From contig CALCJM010000107.1 in NCBI GenBank assembly GCA_937967505.1, positions 1 to 46,495 on the forward strand: DNA of 46,495 nt, read 5' to 3'. A model generated the notes under the pieces. That model was not told where the DNA came from. It did not search any database and was given only the letters and a program-made list of their open reading frames with translations. Positions 1 to 8,233 of the stretch are shown piece after piece. Position 1 is the first letter of the stretch. Each line of letters starts with the position of its first letter. The DNA is from an uncultured Pirellulaceae bacterium. GTDB taxonomy: Bacteria; Planctomycetota; Planctomycetia; Pirellulales; Pirellulaceae. The position numbers and the translations under genes were made by a program.

Positions 1-1732
1 AATCGGACAGCGCCAGCCCTTTATTGGAAACTACCAACTCGCTCTTGCGGATCTCGTTGCGGAACAGGTACTTTTGTCGGATCAAGCCCTCGATGGTTGC
101 GGCGCGCGTGGCCGGCGTTCCCAGTCCACGTTCGCTCATCGCCTCCCGCAGTTCTTCATCATCGACGCGTTTCCCGGCGGTTTCCATGGCGGACAGCAAC
201 GTGGAATCCGTATATCGGGCCGGCGGACGGGTTTCTTTTTCAATCGTTTCGACTTCAGTAGCCGTCGCATTTTCTCCGTCGGTGGCCTGCACTAATTCAT
301 CCTTTTCTGCCGCCACGCCAACCTTGCGACCATAGACCTCCAGGTAACCGGGTACGACAAGCACCTTACCGTCGGTTTTAAATGCGTCATCGCCGATGCG
401 TGTGATCCGCCGCGTAATTTCAAATTCGGCGCCGGGATAGAAAATGGCCAAAAATCGTTTTAGAACCAGCTGATAGATCTTGGCAGCACCGTCATCCAGC
501 TTGGGGGGGAGTTTACCGGTCGGAATGATCGCGAAGTGATCGCTGACCTTTTTTGTATTGAATACGCGTTTAGTTGGTCCCACGCGATCGTTTTTGATCA
601 CCCACTGGGCACACGCTTTGAGTTCTGCCCCCAGCCCGTCGGAAGGCTTGCCTGCGGCCAGATTGGCAATGGTTTCTTTGACCGTATCGACATAGTCTTC
701 CGGCAGGTATTTCGAATCGGTACGCGGGTAGGTCAGAATTTTATAGCGGTCGTAACAGGCCTGAGCCAGTTGCAAGGTCCGTCCGGCAGGAAAACCGTGT
801 TTGCTGTTGGCCTCGCGTTGCAGCGACGTCAGATCGAACAACAATGGCGGTGCCTGCTTGGATGGTTTTTTGGTTTCTTCGACAACCCCCGTTTTCCCTT
901 CGCAGCGGTCCTTAATGGTCTGGGCCTCTTCGAGCGTCCAAATCCGTTCGGCTTTCTTGTGTTCGTCCTCCGGATCCTTTTTGAAATCCTCATGAAACCA
1001 GCGACCGGGATACTGTCCTTTGGCAATCTCAAACTGCCCATGTACTTCCCAGTAGGGTCTTGGTACGAACGCGCGGATAATGCGTTCGCGTTCGGCCAAA
1101 ATCATCAGTGTTGGGGTTTGAACGCGGCCAGCGGTGGTCACATTAAAGCCACCGTTTCGTGAATTGAACGCGGTCAGGGCACGGGTCCCATTAAGCCCGA
1201 TTAACCAGTCGGATTCGGACCGACAGATTGCGGCGTCAGTCAGATTCCCCATCTCCTCGTTGGATCGCAGATTATTCCACGCCTCGATGATTGAACCATC
1301 GGTCATCGACTGCATCCACATGCGTTTGATGGTGAAGTCCTTCTTGACATTGGCGTGTTTGAGCAGGTATTGAAAAATCAGCTCTCCCTCGCGCCCGGCA
1401 TCGCAAGCGTTGACGACGGTATCAATGTCGTTTTTTTTCAGGAATTTGACCAGCATTTTGAAGCGCGATTCGCTGCGTTCGATGGGCTGTAGTTGAAATT
1501 CGTCGGGGATCACAGGCAAATGCTTGATGCCCCATGGCAGCTTTTTCCCCTCCGGGGTGGTCGGCATTCTTAATTCGACAAGATGGCCGATCGCCGAGGA
1601 CACGATGGCATTTTCATTTTCGAAATAGTCCTTCTTTTTTTCCAGTTTGCCGATTTCGGGCAGTTTCCCCAACACCCTGGCCAGGTCGGTCGCGACGCTT
1701 GGTTTTTCCGCAATGATGAGGACTCTGGACAT
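1..1732 (-). CDS. topB: DNA topoisomerase III, N-terminal part (partial, runs off window)
   Basis: Type IA topoisomerase that relaxes and decatenates DNA by single-strand passage. About 577 codons are visible from the ATG at 1730-1732 ([20 protein letters not shown]); the C-terminus lies beyond the left edge. The TOPRIM domain starts at the N-terminus (IIAEKPS) and carries the metal-binding acidic segment [11 protein letters not shown] near position 1400. The catalytic tyrosine lies in [12 protein letters not shown] near 700-735. The TopB-type sequence after the TOPRIM ([17 protein letters not shown]) supports topoisomerase III over TopA. No frameshift is seen. The gene is divergent from greA with 375 bp between them. 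Whether zinc-finger or other C-terminal domains follow cannot be seen here. TopB is a confident call from motif order; a TopA-like paralogue is the only alternative. Confidence 0.93.
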   Translation of the reverse strand, partial: MSRVLIIAEKPSVATDLARVLGKLPEIGKLEKKKDYFENENAIVSSAIGHLVELRMPTTPEGKKLPWGIKHLPVIPDEFQLQPIERSESRFKMLVKFLKKNDIDTVVNACDAGREGELIFQYLLKHANVKKDFTIKRMWMQSMTDGSIIEAWNNLRSNEEMGNLTDAAICRSESDWLIGLNGTRALTAFNSRNGGFNVTTAGRVQTPTLMILAERERIIRAFVPRPYWEVHGQFEIAKGQYPGRWFHEDFKKDPEDEHKKAERIWTLEEAQTIKDRCEGKTGVVEETKKPSKQAPPLLFDLTSLQREANSKHGFPAGRTLQLAQACYDRYKILTYPRTDSKYLPEDYVDTVKETIANLAAGKPSDGLGAELKACAQWVIKNDRVGPTKRVFNTKKVSDHFAIIPTGKLPPKLDDGAAKIYQLVLKRFLAIFYPGAEFEITRRITRIGDDAFKTDGKVLVVPGYLEVYGRKVGVAAEKDELVQATDGENATATEVETIEKETRPPARYTDSTLLSAMETAGKRVDDEELREAMSERGLGTPATRAATIEGLIRQKYLFRNEIRKSELVVSNKGLALSD

Positions 1733-2107
1733 ACATTCTCCGCCCCGGGAAGGGCATTTTTGCGTTCTTTTGAGTGAAATTGGTGGTCGGTTGGACGCCC
1801 TGAAGTTTGTCTGGTTCGTCAAATCGATATGCAAAGGATTAATCGTTGGGTCCAAACCCTGTCAACCCCTCATCGTCGCAAAATCTGCCGGATCGGCCTG
1901 TGGGAGTTTCACCGGAGCCCTCGTTGTCACCGTGTTTAGTGAGCTTGCTTTCGGGTGGGTTGTGTTAAATAATGGGGCCGCGTCAGTGTGCGGTACGTCT
2001 GATCCGATCACCATTAAATTACAATTTGAACAACACAAATTTTCGACCCTGGCGGTATCGTACAGGGTCGAGATTTTTTATTGCAGCAGAATACGAGGAG
2101 AAGAATC
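1733..2107. promoter_or_regulatory. Divergent intergenic region topB/greA
   Basis: This 375-bp gap has no convincing gene; ORFs crossing it have no family features and run antisense into topB or into greA. It must hold the promoters of both divergent genes. A weak sigma70-like pair for greA is TTGCTT (1945-1950) and AATAAT (1968-1973) with 17 nt between, which is a guess. The clearest element is the hairpin at 2043-2079, listed separately. Confidence 0.5.
2043..2079 (+). terminator. Terminator-like hairpin in the greA leader (possible attenuator)
   Basis: A perfect 9-bp inverted repeat TCGACCCTG (2043-2051) / CAGGGTCGA (2063-2071) with an 11-nt loop is followed by GATTTTTT (2072-2079). This is the form of an intrinsic terminator, but it points into greA and lies only 28 nt before its start codon, with no complete gene before it on this strand. 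The likely role is premature termination (attenuation) in the greA leader, comparable in position to the GraL leader RNAs known upstream of E. coli greA. That role is inference. Confidence 0.6.
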
Positions 2108-2590
2108 ATGGTCGAGCGCGTGCCGATGACCCAGGAAGCTTACAACAAAAAAATGGAAGAGGTTGAACAGCTTGAGAACGTGACGATGCCGCAAATTGCG
2201 GAGGATATCGCGTTGGCGCGAGCCGAGGGGGACCTGAAGGAAAATGCCGAATACCATGCACAACGTGAGAAGCAAGGTATGCTGCAAGCCAAGATCAATG
2301 AGATCAAGAGTCGGCTTTCTCGAGCCCAGATTGTTGATCCATCACAGATCCCCACCGATATCATCGCTTTCGGAGCTCAGGTGACGGTACTGGATACGGA
2401 TATGGACGATGAGGAAGTCATTACACTGGTCGGCGACGGTGACGAGGACTACGACAGCGGAAAATATTTGATCACCAGCCCCATCGGTCGTGGACTGTTG
2501 GGTAAAAAAGTCGGCGAGATCGCCGATATTGATGTCCCCAAAGGCACGCTACAGTTCAAAGTGCTGAAGATCGAATATCCGCACCTTTAA
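2108..2590 (+). CDS. greA: Transcription elongation factor GreA
   Basis: GreA binds in the RNA polymerase secondary channel and stimulates cleavage of backtracked transcripts. The 160-aa product has the normal family length. The N-terminal antiparallel coiled coil (about residues 10-75) carries the tip motif [14 protein letters not shown], with the acidic residues that coordinate catalytic magnesium in GreA. The C-terminal FKBP-like domain ends in [18 protein letters not shown]. The ATG at 2108 is chosen because GAGGAG (2095-2100) sits 7 nt upstream and the protein then begins at the usual point ([12 protein letters not shown]); a longer in-frame start at 2081 would include the leader. A terminator-like hairpin precedes the gene. 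The next gene starts 22 bp downstream on the same strand. Confidence 0.96.
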   Translation: MVERVPMTQEAYNKKMEEVEQLENVTMPQIAEDIALARAEGDLKENAEYHAQREKQGMLQAKINEIKSRLSRAQIVDPSQIPTDIIAFGAQVTVLDTDMDDEEVITLVGDGDEDYDSGKYLITSPIGRGLLGKKVGEIADIDVPKGTLQFKVLKIEYPHL

Positions 2591-2612
2591 TTGTCACCGG
2601 AAAGTTATCATC

Positions 2613-3473
2613 ATGTGTGTTTTTGTACGAATTGCAGTGGCCTGTATGCTCCTCACGGGAGCTTGCCAAAACGGATTTTCCCAGGAACCTGTTGCTGCTG
2701 CCGGTGAGACAGTGGCTCGAAAAGAGATGGCCGCCAACAACAAATCACGCCAACCTATTGTCATCGTTCACGGCGCTTGGGGTGGGCGGCATCACTGGAA
2801 AGAAACCGCAACCGAGCTGGCAAAACACTGGCGGGGGCCAATTTATCGTGCCGCCTTGACCGGCCAGGGGGAGCGCTCGCATCTGGCGTCACCGACGGTG
2901 AACCTGCAAACGCATATTGGTGACGTGAAGAACCTGATCGAATTCGAGGATCTCCAAAACGTGATTCTCATTGGACACAGCTATGGCGGAATCGTAATTT
3001 CAGGTGTCGCCGACCAAATGCCCGATCGGTTAAGTCAATTGTTGTATTTGGATGCGAGTTTGCTGGACAGCGGCGAGAATTTTTTCTCGCACGATGCTGA
3101 CCAGGAGAAAGCACTGACAAAACGCGCACAAGAGGCTGGAGAAGGGTGGGCAATTCCCGTTGACTGGCCCAATCCCATGCGTGACGTGCCGCATCCTCTG
3201 GCGACAATGACGGACAAATTGATGCTGAAAAACGACGCCCGCAACAAGATTCCGGCAGAGTATTGGGCGTTTACAGACGGTGGGCCGCTGGAGAAAGACA
3301 GTCGCTATTTTTACTACAGCCGTGCCAAAAAACGGGGCTATACAGTAAAGGATTTTAAATGGGGGCATAACCCTCATCGACAATCGCCCCAAGAAGTGGC
3401 CGGCGCGTTGCTCAAAGCGGTCGCAACGACCAACACACCAAAAACAGACAAACAGCCTGATGCAGGCAATTAG
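2613..3473 (+). CDS. Exported alpha/beta hydrolase (EstC/methylesterase-like)
   Basis: This 286-aa serine hydrolase belongs to the alpha/beta-hydrolase fold, in the small-esterase subgroup that includes EstC-like and plant methylesterase-like enzymes. Residues 1-24 form a signal peptide (hydrophobic VRIAVACMLLTGA followed by CQNGFSQ; a lipoprotein box is not convincing because a Thr sits at -3). The oxyanion-hole motif HGAWGG is at 53-58, the nucleophile elbow GHSYGG puts the catalytic Ser at 123, and the C-terminal GHNPHR (H252 or H255) supplies the histidine. The acid residue is not certain. Substrate is unknown; export suggests a periplasmic or surface ester. It lies 22 bp after greA, so read-through from greA is possible. 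Function beyond fold and catalytic chemistry is not supported. Confidence 0.82.
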   Translation: MCVFVRIAVACMLLTGACQNGFSQEPVAAAGETVARKEMAANNKSRQPIVIVHGAWGGRHHWKETATELAKHWRGPIYRAALTGQGERSHLASPTVNLQTHIGDVKNLIEFEDLQNVILIGHSYGGIVISGVADQMPDRLSQLLYLDASLLDSGENFFSHDADQEKALTKRAQEAGEGWAIPVDWPNPMRDVPHPLATMTDKLMLKNDARNKIPAEYWAFTDGGPLEKDSRYFYYSRAKKRGYTVKDFKWGHNPHRQSPQEVAGALLKAVATTNTPKTDKQPDAGN

Positions 3474-3586
3474 TTGGTGCAGCAAGTTGCTGCGTTACTA
3501 CACTCGTTGCACTGGTAACGGCCTGTATGGAGATGGCATGCCGGAGACCTTGAGCGGAAAACTTTAACTGCCGCGCCGGTAATCAA

Positions 3587-5020
3587 TCACCGTGAGTAAG
3601 CCGCATCGCCAAACCGAATGGGACTACCGCTTTTGTCCATTGTCACCATGTAAGGAACGCGGTCGATCCCCAACTGCTGCATCATTTTTTGTGAGGTTGC
3701 GTAGTCCAGGAAGGTAAACTTTCGCATCGCAATTGAGTATTTTTTTAGTTCCTCGTCGGTCAATTCAGTCACTGAAGCAAGCAGGATATTGGTGGCCCAA
3801 GGGTCAAACCTGTCGGACCTTGCCAATTCTTTGATGTAGTTTGTCGATTTCGTATTGTCAGAACTCCAGAACACCAGAACCGTCGGGTTTTCGTTGGGCA
3901 ACACGAGTGCGGTGCCGTCCCACTTGGCACCGGCCAGATCCATCGGTTTGCCAATCGTGGCAACACGTCGGCCGATGTTTGAGATCGCTCGTTCGACGTA
4001 AGCCTTAATTTTGGGACTGACCATGGAAGCGGCCTTCGTCAACCGCAGCGAGAGAACACCTGCGTATTTGGCGTCGGATTGATTCAGCAGGTCGTCAAAG
4101 AATCGCAGTGTGGTTTCGTACGTACGTGGTGATTGCGGAGGATTTTTTTCGATGGTGGCGAACAGATTGCGGAAGAGCTCAAATTTGGATTCGCGGGTAG
4201 TGAACGCCCGTTTGTCGATGGCGGCATAGAACCGGCTGTAGACAGGGTAGTCCTTCAGGTTCAGGCCCAAATTCGAGATTGGCGTGACGGCTGATTCGAT
4301 CAGCTTGTCAGCCAACAGCGATAGAAAAATAGTGGAGTTGTCCTTCTCACTGGCCTCGTCATGCAGCAAGGTCGCGACGCTGTACAGTTTGTTAAGTTCT
4401 TTGACGTTGACTAAGTTTTTACTTTCCAGATTGAGTACGGCGTCTGCAGCAAACCGGAAGTCAGACTTCTCATCGTATTTTCTCAATCGTGCCGTGGCTG
4501 CATAGGCCCGCAGGAAATCAGCTTTGGCCACGCGCTGCTCATTGCCCACCTCAGCCGCCTGCTGGCGCAATTGTGATAGCCGGGAGTAGCTTTTTTCGGC
4601 ATCCAGCCCCGCGCTGTCTTGCAGCTCGCAGTAGATACCGTACAGGTTGACCAGTTGGTCCGTCGCGCGGTCGGCATACTGGCCGCCACCCCGGACTAAT
4701 TCTTCGCAACTTTTAATTTTTGCGAGGACGATCTCTATTCTTTCAACAGGTCGTTTCTTGTTGAAGTCCGCAGGCATCAACGAAACTTCCATATACTTTT
4801 GCTCGCTGGTCTTCCTTTTGGGGTCCACCATGGTGACGGGCCGGTCATCGGGACTGCTCTTTTGCGCCCCCTCCTCGAGCACGATAAAAGCGATCCCGCC
4901 AGCAGCAATTGCAAGGACAATCACCAGTTTGACCAGGCCACCAACAGACATTCCGGTCGTGTGGAAAATTTTGTCCTTGAATGTGGATCTTGGACGTTGG
5001 TAAGGCATGCGCCGAGGCAT
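3587..5020 (-). CDS. Membrane-anchored thioredoxin-like protein without redox cysteines
   Basis: A 477-aa protein with a short basic cytoplasmic N-terminus and one membrane segment (about residues 28-47, VKLVIVLAIAAGGIAFIVLE). A long helical middle follows (about 75-340, charged, no recognised motif). The C-terminal part has the outline of a TlpA/thioredoxin fold: DLAGAKWDGTAL, then VLVFWSSDNTKS where an active thioredoxin would have a WCxxC motif, and the cis-proline loop RVPYMVTMDKSG. Both redox cysteines are missing, so a disulfide role is unlikely; a binding or scaffold role is inferred. It is transcribed in the same direction as the OleA-like gene 220 bp upstream. That 220-bp gap (5021-5240) has no gene I can support. 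Confidence 0.75.
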   Translation of the reverse strand: MPRRMPYQRPRSTFKDKIFHTTGMSVGGLVKLVIVLAIAAGGIAFIVLEEGAQKSSPDDRPVTMVDPKRKTSEQKYMEVSLMPADFNKKRPVERIEIVLAKIKSCEELVRGGGQYADRATDQLVNLYGIYCELQDSAGLDAEKSYSRLSQLRQQAAEVGNEQRVAKADFLRAYAATARLRKYDEKSDFRFAADAVLNLESKNLVNVKELNKLYSVATLLHDEASEKDNSTIFLSLLADKLIESAVTPISNLGLNLKDYPVYSRFYAAIDKRAFTTRESKFELFRNLFATIEKNPPQSPRTYETTLRFFDDLLNQSDAKYAGVLSLRLTKAASMVSPKIKAYVERAISNIGRRVATIGKPMDLAGAKWDGTALVLPNENPTVLVFWSSDNTKSTNYIKELARSDRFDPWATNILLASVTELTDEELKKYSIAMRKFTFLDYATSQKMMQQLGIDRVPYMVTMDKSGSPIRFGDAAYSR

Positions 5021-5240
5021 AAATGGCTCTTAAACGATTCGTTTTTTTGGTGGAAGTGGTACCGTTTCAATTCGGCCGGGCCGAACTGTCACCCGTGTAT
5101 TAGATCGAGTTGGCCGCATTTTTACAATTCGCGTTGTCGTTTGAAGTTGCTAGGATCCACCGAAATTGCTGTGTTTCGCCTGAGCAACTCAATTGAGCTA
5201 CCGCGCTGGGGCGGATCTGCCCAACACAGCCCCGACTTGG

Positions 5241-6317
5241 TCAGCGCCACAAATCCCCTGCCACGCGGCTTTCATTCCACTCAATCGCCATCATCGTGGA
5301 ATTGATTCCGGAACCAATTCCCAGCCACGCCACACGCTGACCTGATTCGATAAAGTTCTCCTTACAACCGATCGCGAAGGCCGACGGCAAAGCGGCCGCC
5401 CCCGTATTTCCCAGAAAGCCAAAGGTGGCGAAATCATTTTCGGCGACCAGGCCCAGTGACTCCAGCATTAATTTTCTATGGGCGACGCCGACCTGGTGAC
5501 AGACTGTACGATCGATAGTTTCACGCTGCCATTGAGATTCCTCCAGAAAGCGGCCAAACGTATCAACGCCGGTCTGGATCCCCTGTTTAAGCAACACTTC
5601 CGAATCGGTGTGCATCAGCGGCTGCATTCCCGCCCCTGCCTGGTCCTGGTCGCTCTGGCACAGGTTGTGCCATGCAGTGTTGGCCAAGGTTGTGGCAGTG
5701 GTCAAGTAATTTTTGGTTTTGCTGATCGATTCGTGGGTTAACACAACTGCGGCACTGGCCGATCCAATGGTCAGGCTGGCGACGGCCGATTTGATCGATT
5801 TTCGGGTCAGTGTATGGTCCTGATTCAGCGCGGCGATCGTCCCTTCGACCAGCTGTCGCCCACCCTCGCTGCCGACGATCATGGCGGATTTGATTTGCCC
5901 CGATTCGATCATGCAGGCGGCTTGAATCATCCCCGAAAGAATTCCGAGGCAGGCATTGGACACGTCATAGATCAGGCAATCCGCCGGCAGGCGGGTTTGG
6001 TGGTGAACGGTGCAGGCGGTCGCCGGTTCCAGAAAATCTCGGCAGACCGAACCGTGAATCAAACAGCCGATCGAATCCGGAGCGATATCGGCGGCCTCCA
6101 GCGCCGCCTGGCAACTGCGCACGCTGACTTGGCTGGGGGGCACATCGGCGGGCCAAAAACCGCGTTCGGCAATTCCCGTCATCAACTCTAGGCGGCCTTC
6201 AGGAAGTTTCAGACGCCGGTACAGCGGCGCGAGCTTTTGTTCGACATCGGCCGAACTCCACACCTCCGAAGGGAGGGTGTAGCCAAGCGATTCGATACAG
6301 ACCTGTTGGAATTTCAT
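5241..6317 (-). CDS. OleA-like thiolase / 3-oxoacyl-ACP synthase III family protein
   Basis: This 358-aa thiolase-fold enzyme condenses acyl-thioesters. The active-site Cys is C123 (YDVSNACLGI), His is H274 (VCHQVGVAH) and Asn is N304 (FLGNTGAAALPSA). Features favour OleA, the head-to-head acyl-CoA condensing enzyme of long-chain olefin/ketone synthesis, over FabH: VCRDFLEPATA carries the conserved glutamate (E97) that OleA uses as base, the His motif reads HQV rather than HQAN, and the end reads WLGIGSGINSTMMAIEW as in OleA. Ole genes are known in several planctomycetes. The usual partners OleB, OleC and OleD are not adjacent, so a different product (for example a ketone or polyketide starter) is possible. 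Start ATG at 6315-6317. Confidence 0.85.
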   Translation of the reverse strand: MKFQQVCIESLGYTLPSEVWSSADVEQKLAPLYRRLKLPEGRLELMTGIAERGFWPADVPPSQVSVRSCQAALEAADIAPDSIGCLIHGSVCRDFLEPATACTVHHQTRLPADCLIYDVSNACLGILSGMIQAACMIESGQIKSAMIVGSEGGRQLVEGTIAALNQDHTLTRKSIKSAVASLTIGSASAAVVLTHESISKTKNYLTTATTLANTAWHNLCQSDQDQAGAGMQPLMHTDSEVLLKQGIQTGVDTFGRFLEESQWQRETIDRTVCHQVGVAHRKLMLESLGLVAENDFATFGFLGNTGAAALPSAFAIGCKENFIESGQRVAWLGIGSGINSTMMAIEWNESRVAGDLWR

Positions 6318-6421
6318 TCAGTCAATTTGATGGGATAGACGTTAGATTCTGATGGCTGGAATCTTAGCGGACGTGGTCGTGGTTTTGTATCCCTGATTAC
6401 TCTGCCGGCGGTCAGACGGCG

Positions 6422-6877
6422 TTACGAGTGCGGATCGATGTCAGGTTCCTCCGACACCGGAGCATGGAGATCCGCAATCCGGTAGGCTTCGATTTCGAAG
6501 GGATTATCCCTGTAGCCGTCACGACCTCGCAACCACAGCACCAGAGAACTCCCCAAGTAAGCGGGTAAGAAAAACGGCCCCCAACGCTCATATTGTCTGA
6601 CGTGTACGTGTTCGTGATCACGCGCGTCGCGCAACATGGAGGGGGTCTGACCAAGAATCGTATGCCCTAGGGTCATTGCCGCAGCACCACGCCCACCCAG
6701 CATTCGACACAAGGCCCAGCTGGCAAATCCACCATGGAATTCAATACACCCGCGGCAGACCTGCGCACCACCCCCTGTTAAAAGTGCCAGCACTCCCACC
6801 AGCATCCCCAGTAGCGAATTTGGTGATGTCCACAACACCAGCAGCCAGCGAATCAAAATTTTCGGGTTGCGCGTCAT
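6422..6877 (-). CDS. Small membrane protein with HExxH motif (possible minimal metallopeptidase)
   Basis: A 151-aa protein I cannot assign to a named family. It has hydrophobic stretches at about 9-34 and 101-116, with a Gly/Ala/Cys-rich middle (GGAQVCRGC). Residues 86-100 read RDHEHVHVRQYERWG, which contains HEHVH, a match to the zinc-binding HExxH consensus, and NPFEIEAYRIAD (125-136) resembles the third-ligand helix of gluzincins such as M48 (ExxA). Such a small core would be unusual for an active peptidase, so it could instead be a structural zinc or non-catalytic fold. It is co-directional with the OleA-like gene 104 bp downstream and divergent from the protease pair at 7053. Confidence 0.65.
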   Translation of the reverse strand: MTRNPKILIRWLLVLWTSPNSLLGMLVGVLALLTGGGAQVCRGCIEFHGGFASWALCRMLGGRGAAAMTLGHTILGQTPSMLRDARDHEHVHVRQYERWGPFFLPAYLGSSLVLWLRGRDGYRDNPFEIEAYRIADLHAPVSEEPDIDPHS

Positions 6878-7052
6878 GGCAAGATTAATTTTTTCCAGAT
6901 CGGGTTTGCAAAAAAACGGTCTGCTAACGTAAAATCCACCGCACGGTAGATTAACTCGGGCAACTCCATTCTAACCTAACCGGAACACAACCAATACATC
7001 GCTTCGAAACGGATGAAAGCGGCAGGTTTTCTTTTAACTTACAGGGATGATC

Positions 7053-8138
7053 ATGCGACACAGGCACCCGGTAAACATGATTCACGCATCGGATCAGCAA
7101 AAACGCCGCACGTTCCTGCTGGTGTTTATGGGGGCGGCCATTTTGGCGTTGCTCATCGCCATGACCACTTCCGCTGCGGCGCAAACCGTTCACAAAATCG
7201 TCTCGCAAACCTCATCGCCCCCGTCTACCCAAACCGTCGCCGTCGGTGACACGACCTGGTCCATCGAAAAGCTACAGGAGGTCCAGTCTGCCGTTCGTGC
7301 CGTGGTCGATAATCACACCGGTGCCTGTGTCGGAATTGATGACGGTAGCGGTGTCGGTAGCGGAGTGATCGTCAGTCCGGACGGGTTGGTTCTGACGGCG
7401 GCTCATGTGATGAGCACCGATAATCCGGTGTACACTGTTTTTTTCGCCGACGGAACCACTGCCAACGCCAGAAGGTTGGGGCGCAATCTGGATGCTGATG
7501 CGGGAATGATGCAACTGGAAGGAAACCGACAGGACTGGCCGTTTGTTGAATTGGGCAGTTCTGAATCGTTGCAACGGGGTGACTGGGTGGTCTCTCTGGG
7601 ACACTCCGGAGGCTTTGAACTGGGACGCAAACCACCGGTTCGATCGGGACGACTCCTCAGCCGACACGCACATCAGATTATCACTGACGCGGTGCTGATT
7701 GGTGGCGATTCGGGGGGCCCCCTGTTTGATCTCAAGGGAAAACTGATCGCAATTCACTCGTCAATCGGCGACGCAGTGTCTATCAACCGCCACGCAAAAA
7801 TTGAACAATTCAAACAGGACTGGGATCGTCTGCGGTCCGGACAAACCTGGGGAAACCTCTCCGACCTAACCGTTGAACCGCCTATTGGCAAGGCAAAAAT
7901 GGGCGTGAAACTTGATTTGACGTTCCCCAAGGCAAAAATCAAACAGATTAAACCGCACACTGCGGCAGCCAGAATCGGTCTGACCGTCGGTGATATTGTG
8001 ATTGGTTTCGACGGAGAAATGATCACCGATGGTCAACATCTGATTCGCGCGGTTAAAAATCATATTCCGGGCGACACCTGCTACATGACGGTGCTGCGCA
8101 ACGAGCAGCCATTGCAATTCGAAATCAGACTGGATTAA
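7053..8138 (+). CDS. Secreted trypsin-like serine protease with C-terminal PDZ domain
   Basis: An HtrA/DegP-type (S1C-like) protease of 361 aa. A membrane anchor or signal segment spans about residues 20-44 (RRTFLLVFMGAAILALLIAM, then AAAQ). The complete catalytic triad is visible: H118 in LVLTAAHVMS, D147 or D149 in NLDADAGMMQL, and S220 in GGDSGGPLFD. A single PDZ domain fills 281-361. The start at 7053 is preferred because AGGGA (7043-7047) lies at good spacing; ATG 7047 and 7077 are in-frame alternatives, and 7077 would give a tighter signal peptide. It is followed 95 bp later by a degenerate relative, so the two are probably co-transcribed. Expected role: periplasmic protein quality control or signalling cleavage. 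Confidence 0.88.
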   Translation: MRHRHPVNMIHASDQQKRRTFLLVFMGAAILALLIAMTTSAAAQTVHKIVSQTSSPPSTQTVAVGDTTWSIEKLQEVQSAVRAVVDNHTGACVGIDDGSGVGSGVIVSPDGLVLTAAHVMSTDNPVYTVFFADGTTANARRLGRNLDADAGMMQLEGNRQDWPFVELGSSESLQRGDWVVSLGHSGGFELGRKPPVRSGRLLSRHAHQIITDAVLIGGDSGGPLFDLKGKLIAIHSSIGDAVSINRHAKIEQFKQDWDRLRSGQTWGNLSDLTVEPPIGKAKMGVKLDLTFPKAKIKQIKPHTAAARIGLTVGDIVIGFDGEMITDGQHLIRAVKNHIPGDTCYMTVLRNEQPLQFEIRLD

Positions 8139-8233
8139 TTCGACCAGAAATGACAACACTGAAATGGCAGGCGATGAAGGTGTGGCGACCTGCCGATTTC
8201 CCACCAAGACGGATCTTGTAACGGACAGAGACA

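Noticed and set aside
5241-6317. Housekeeping FabH
   Set aside because: No fatty-acid genes nearby, His motif is HQV not HQAN, and the OleA-type glutamate and C-terminal motif are present.
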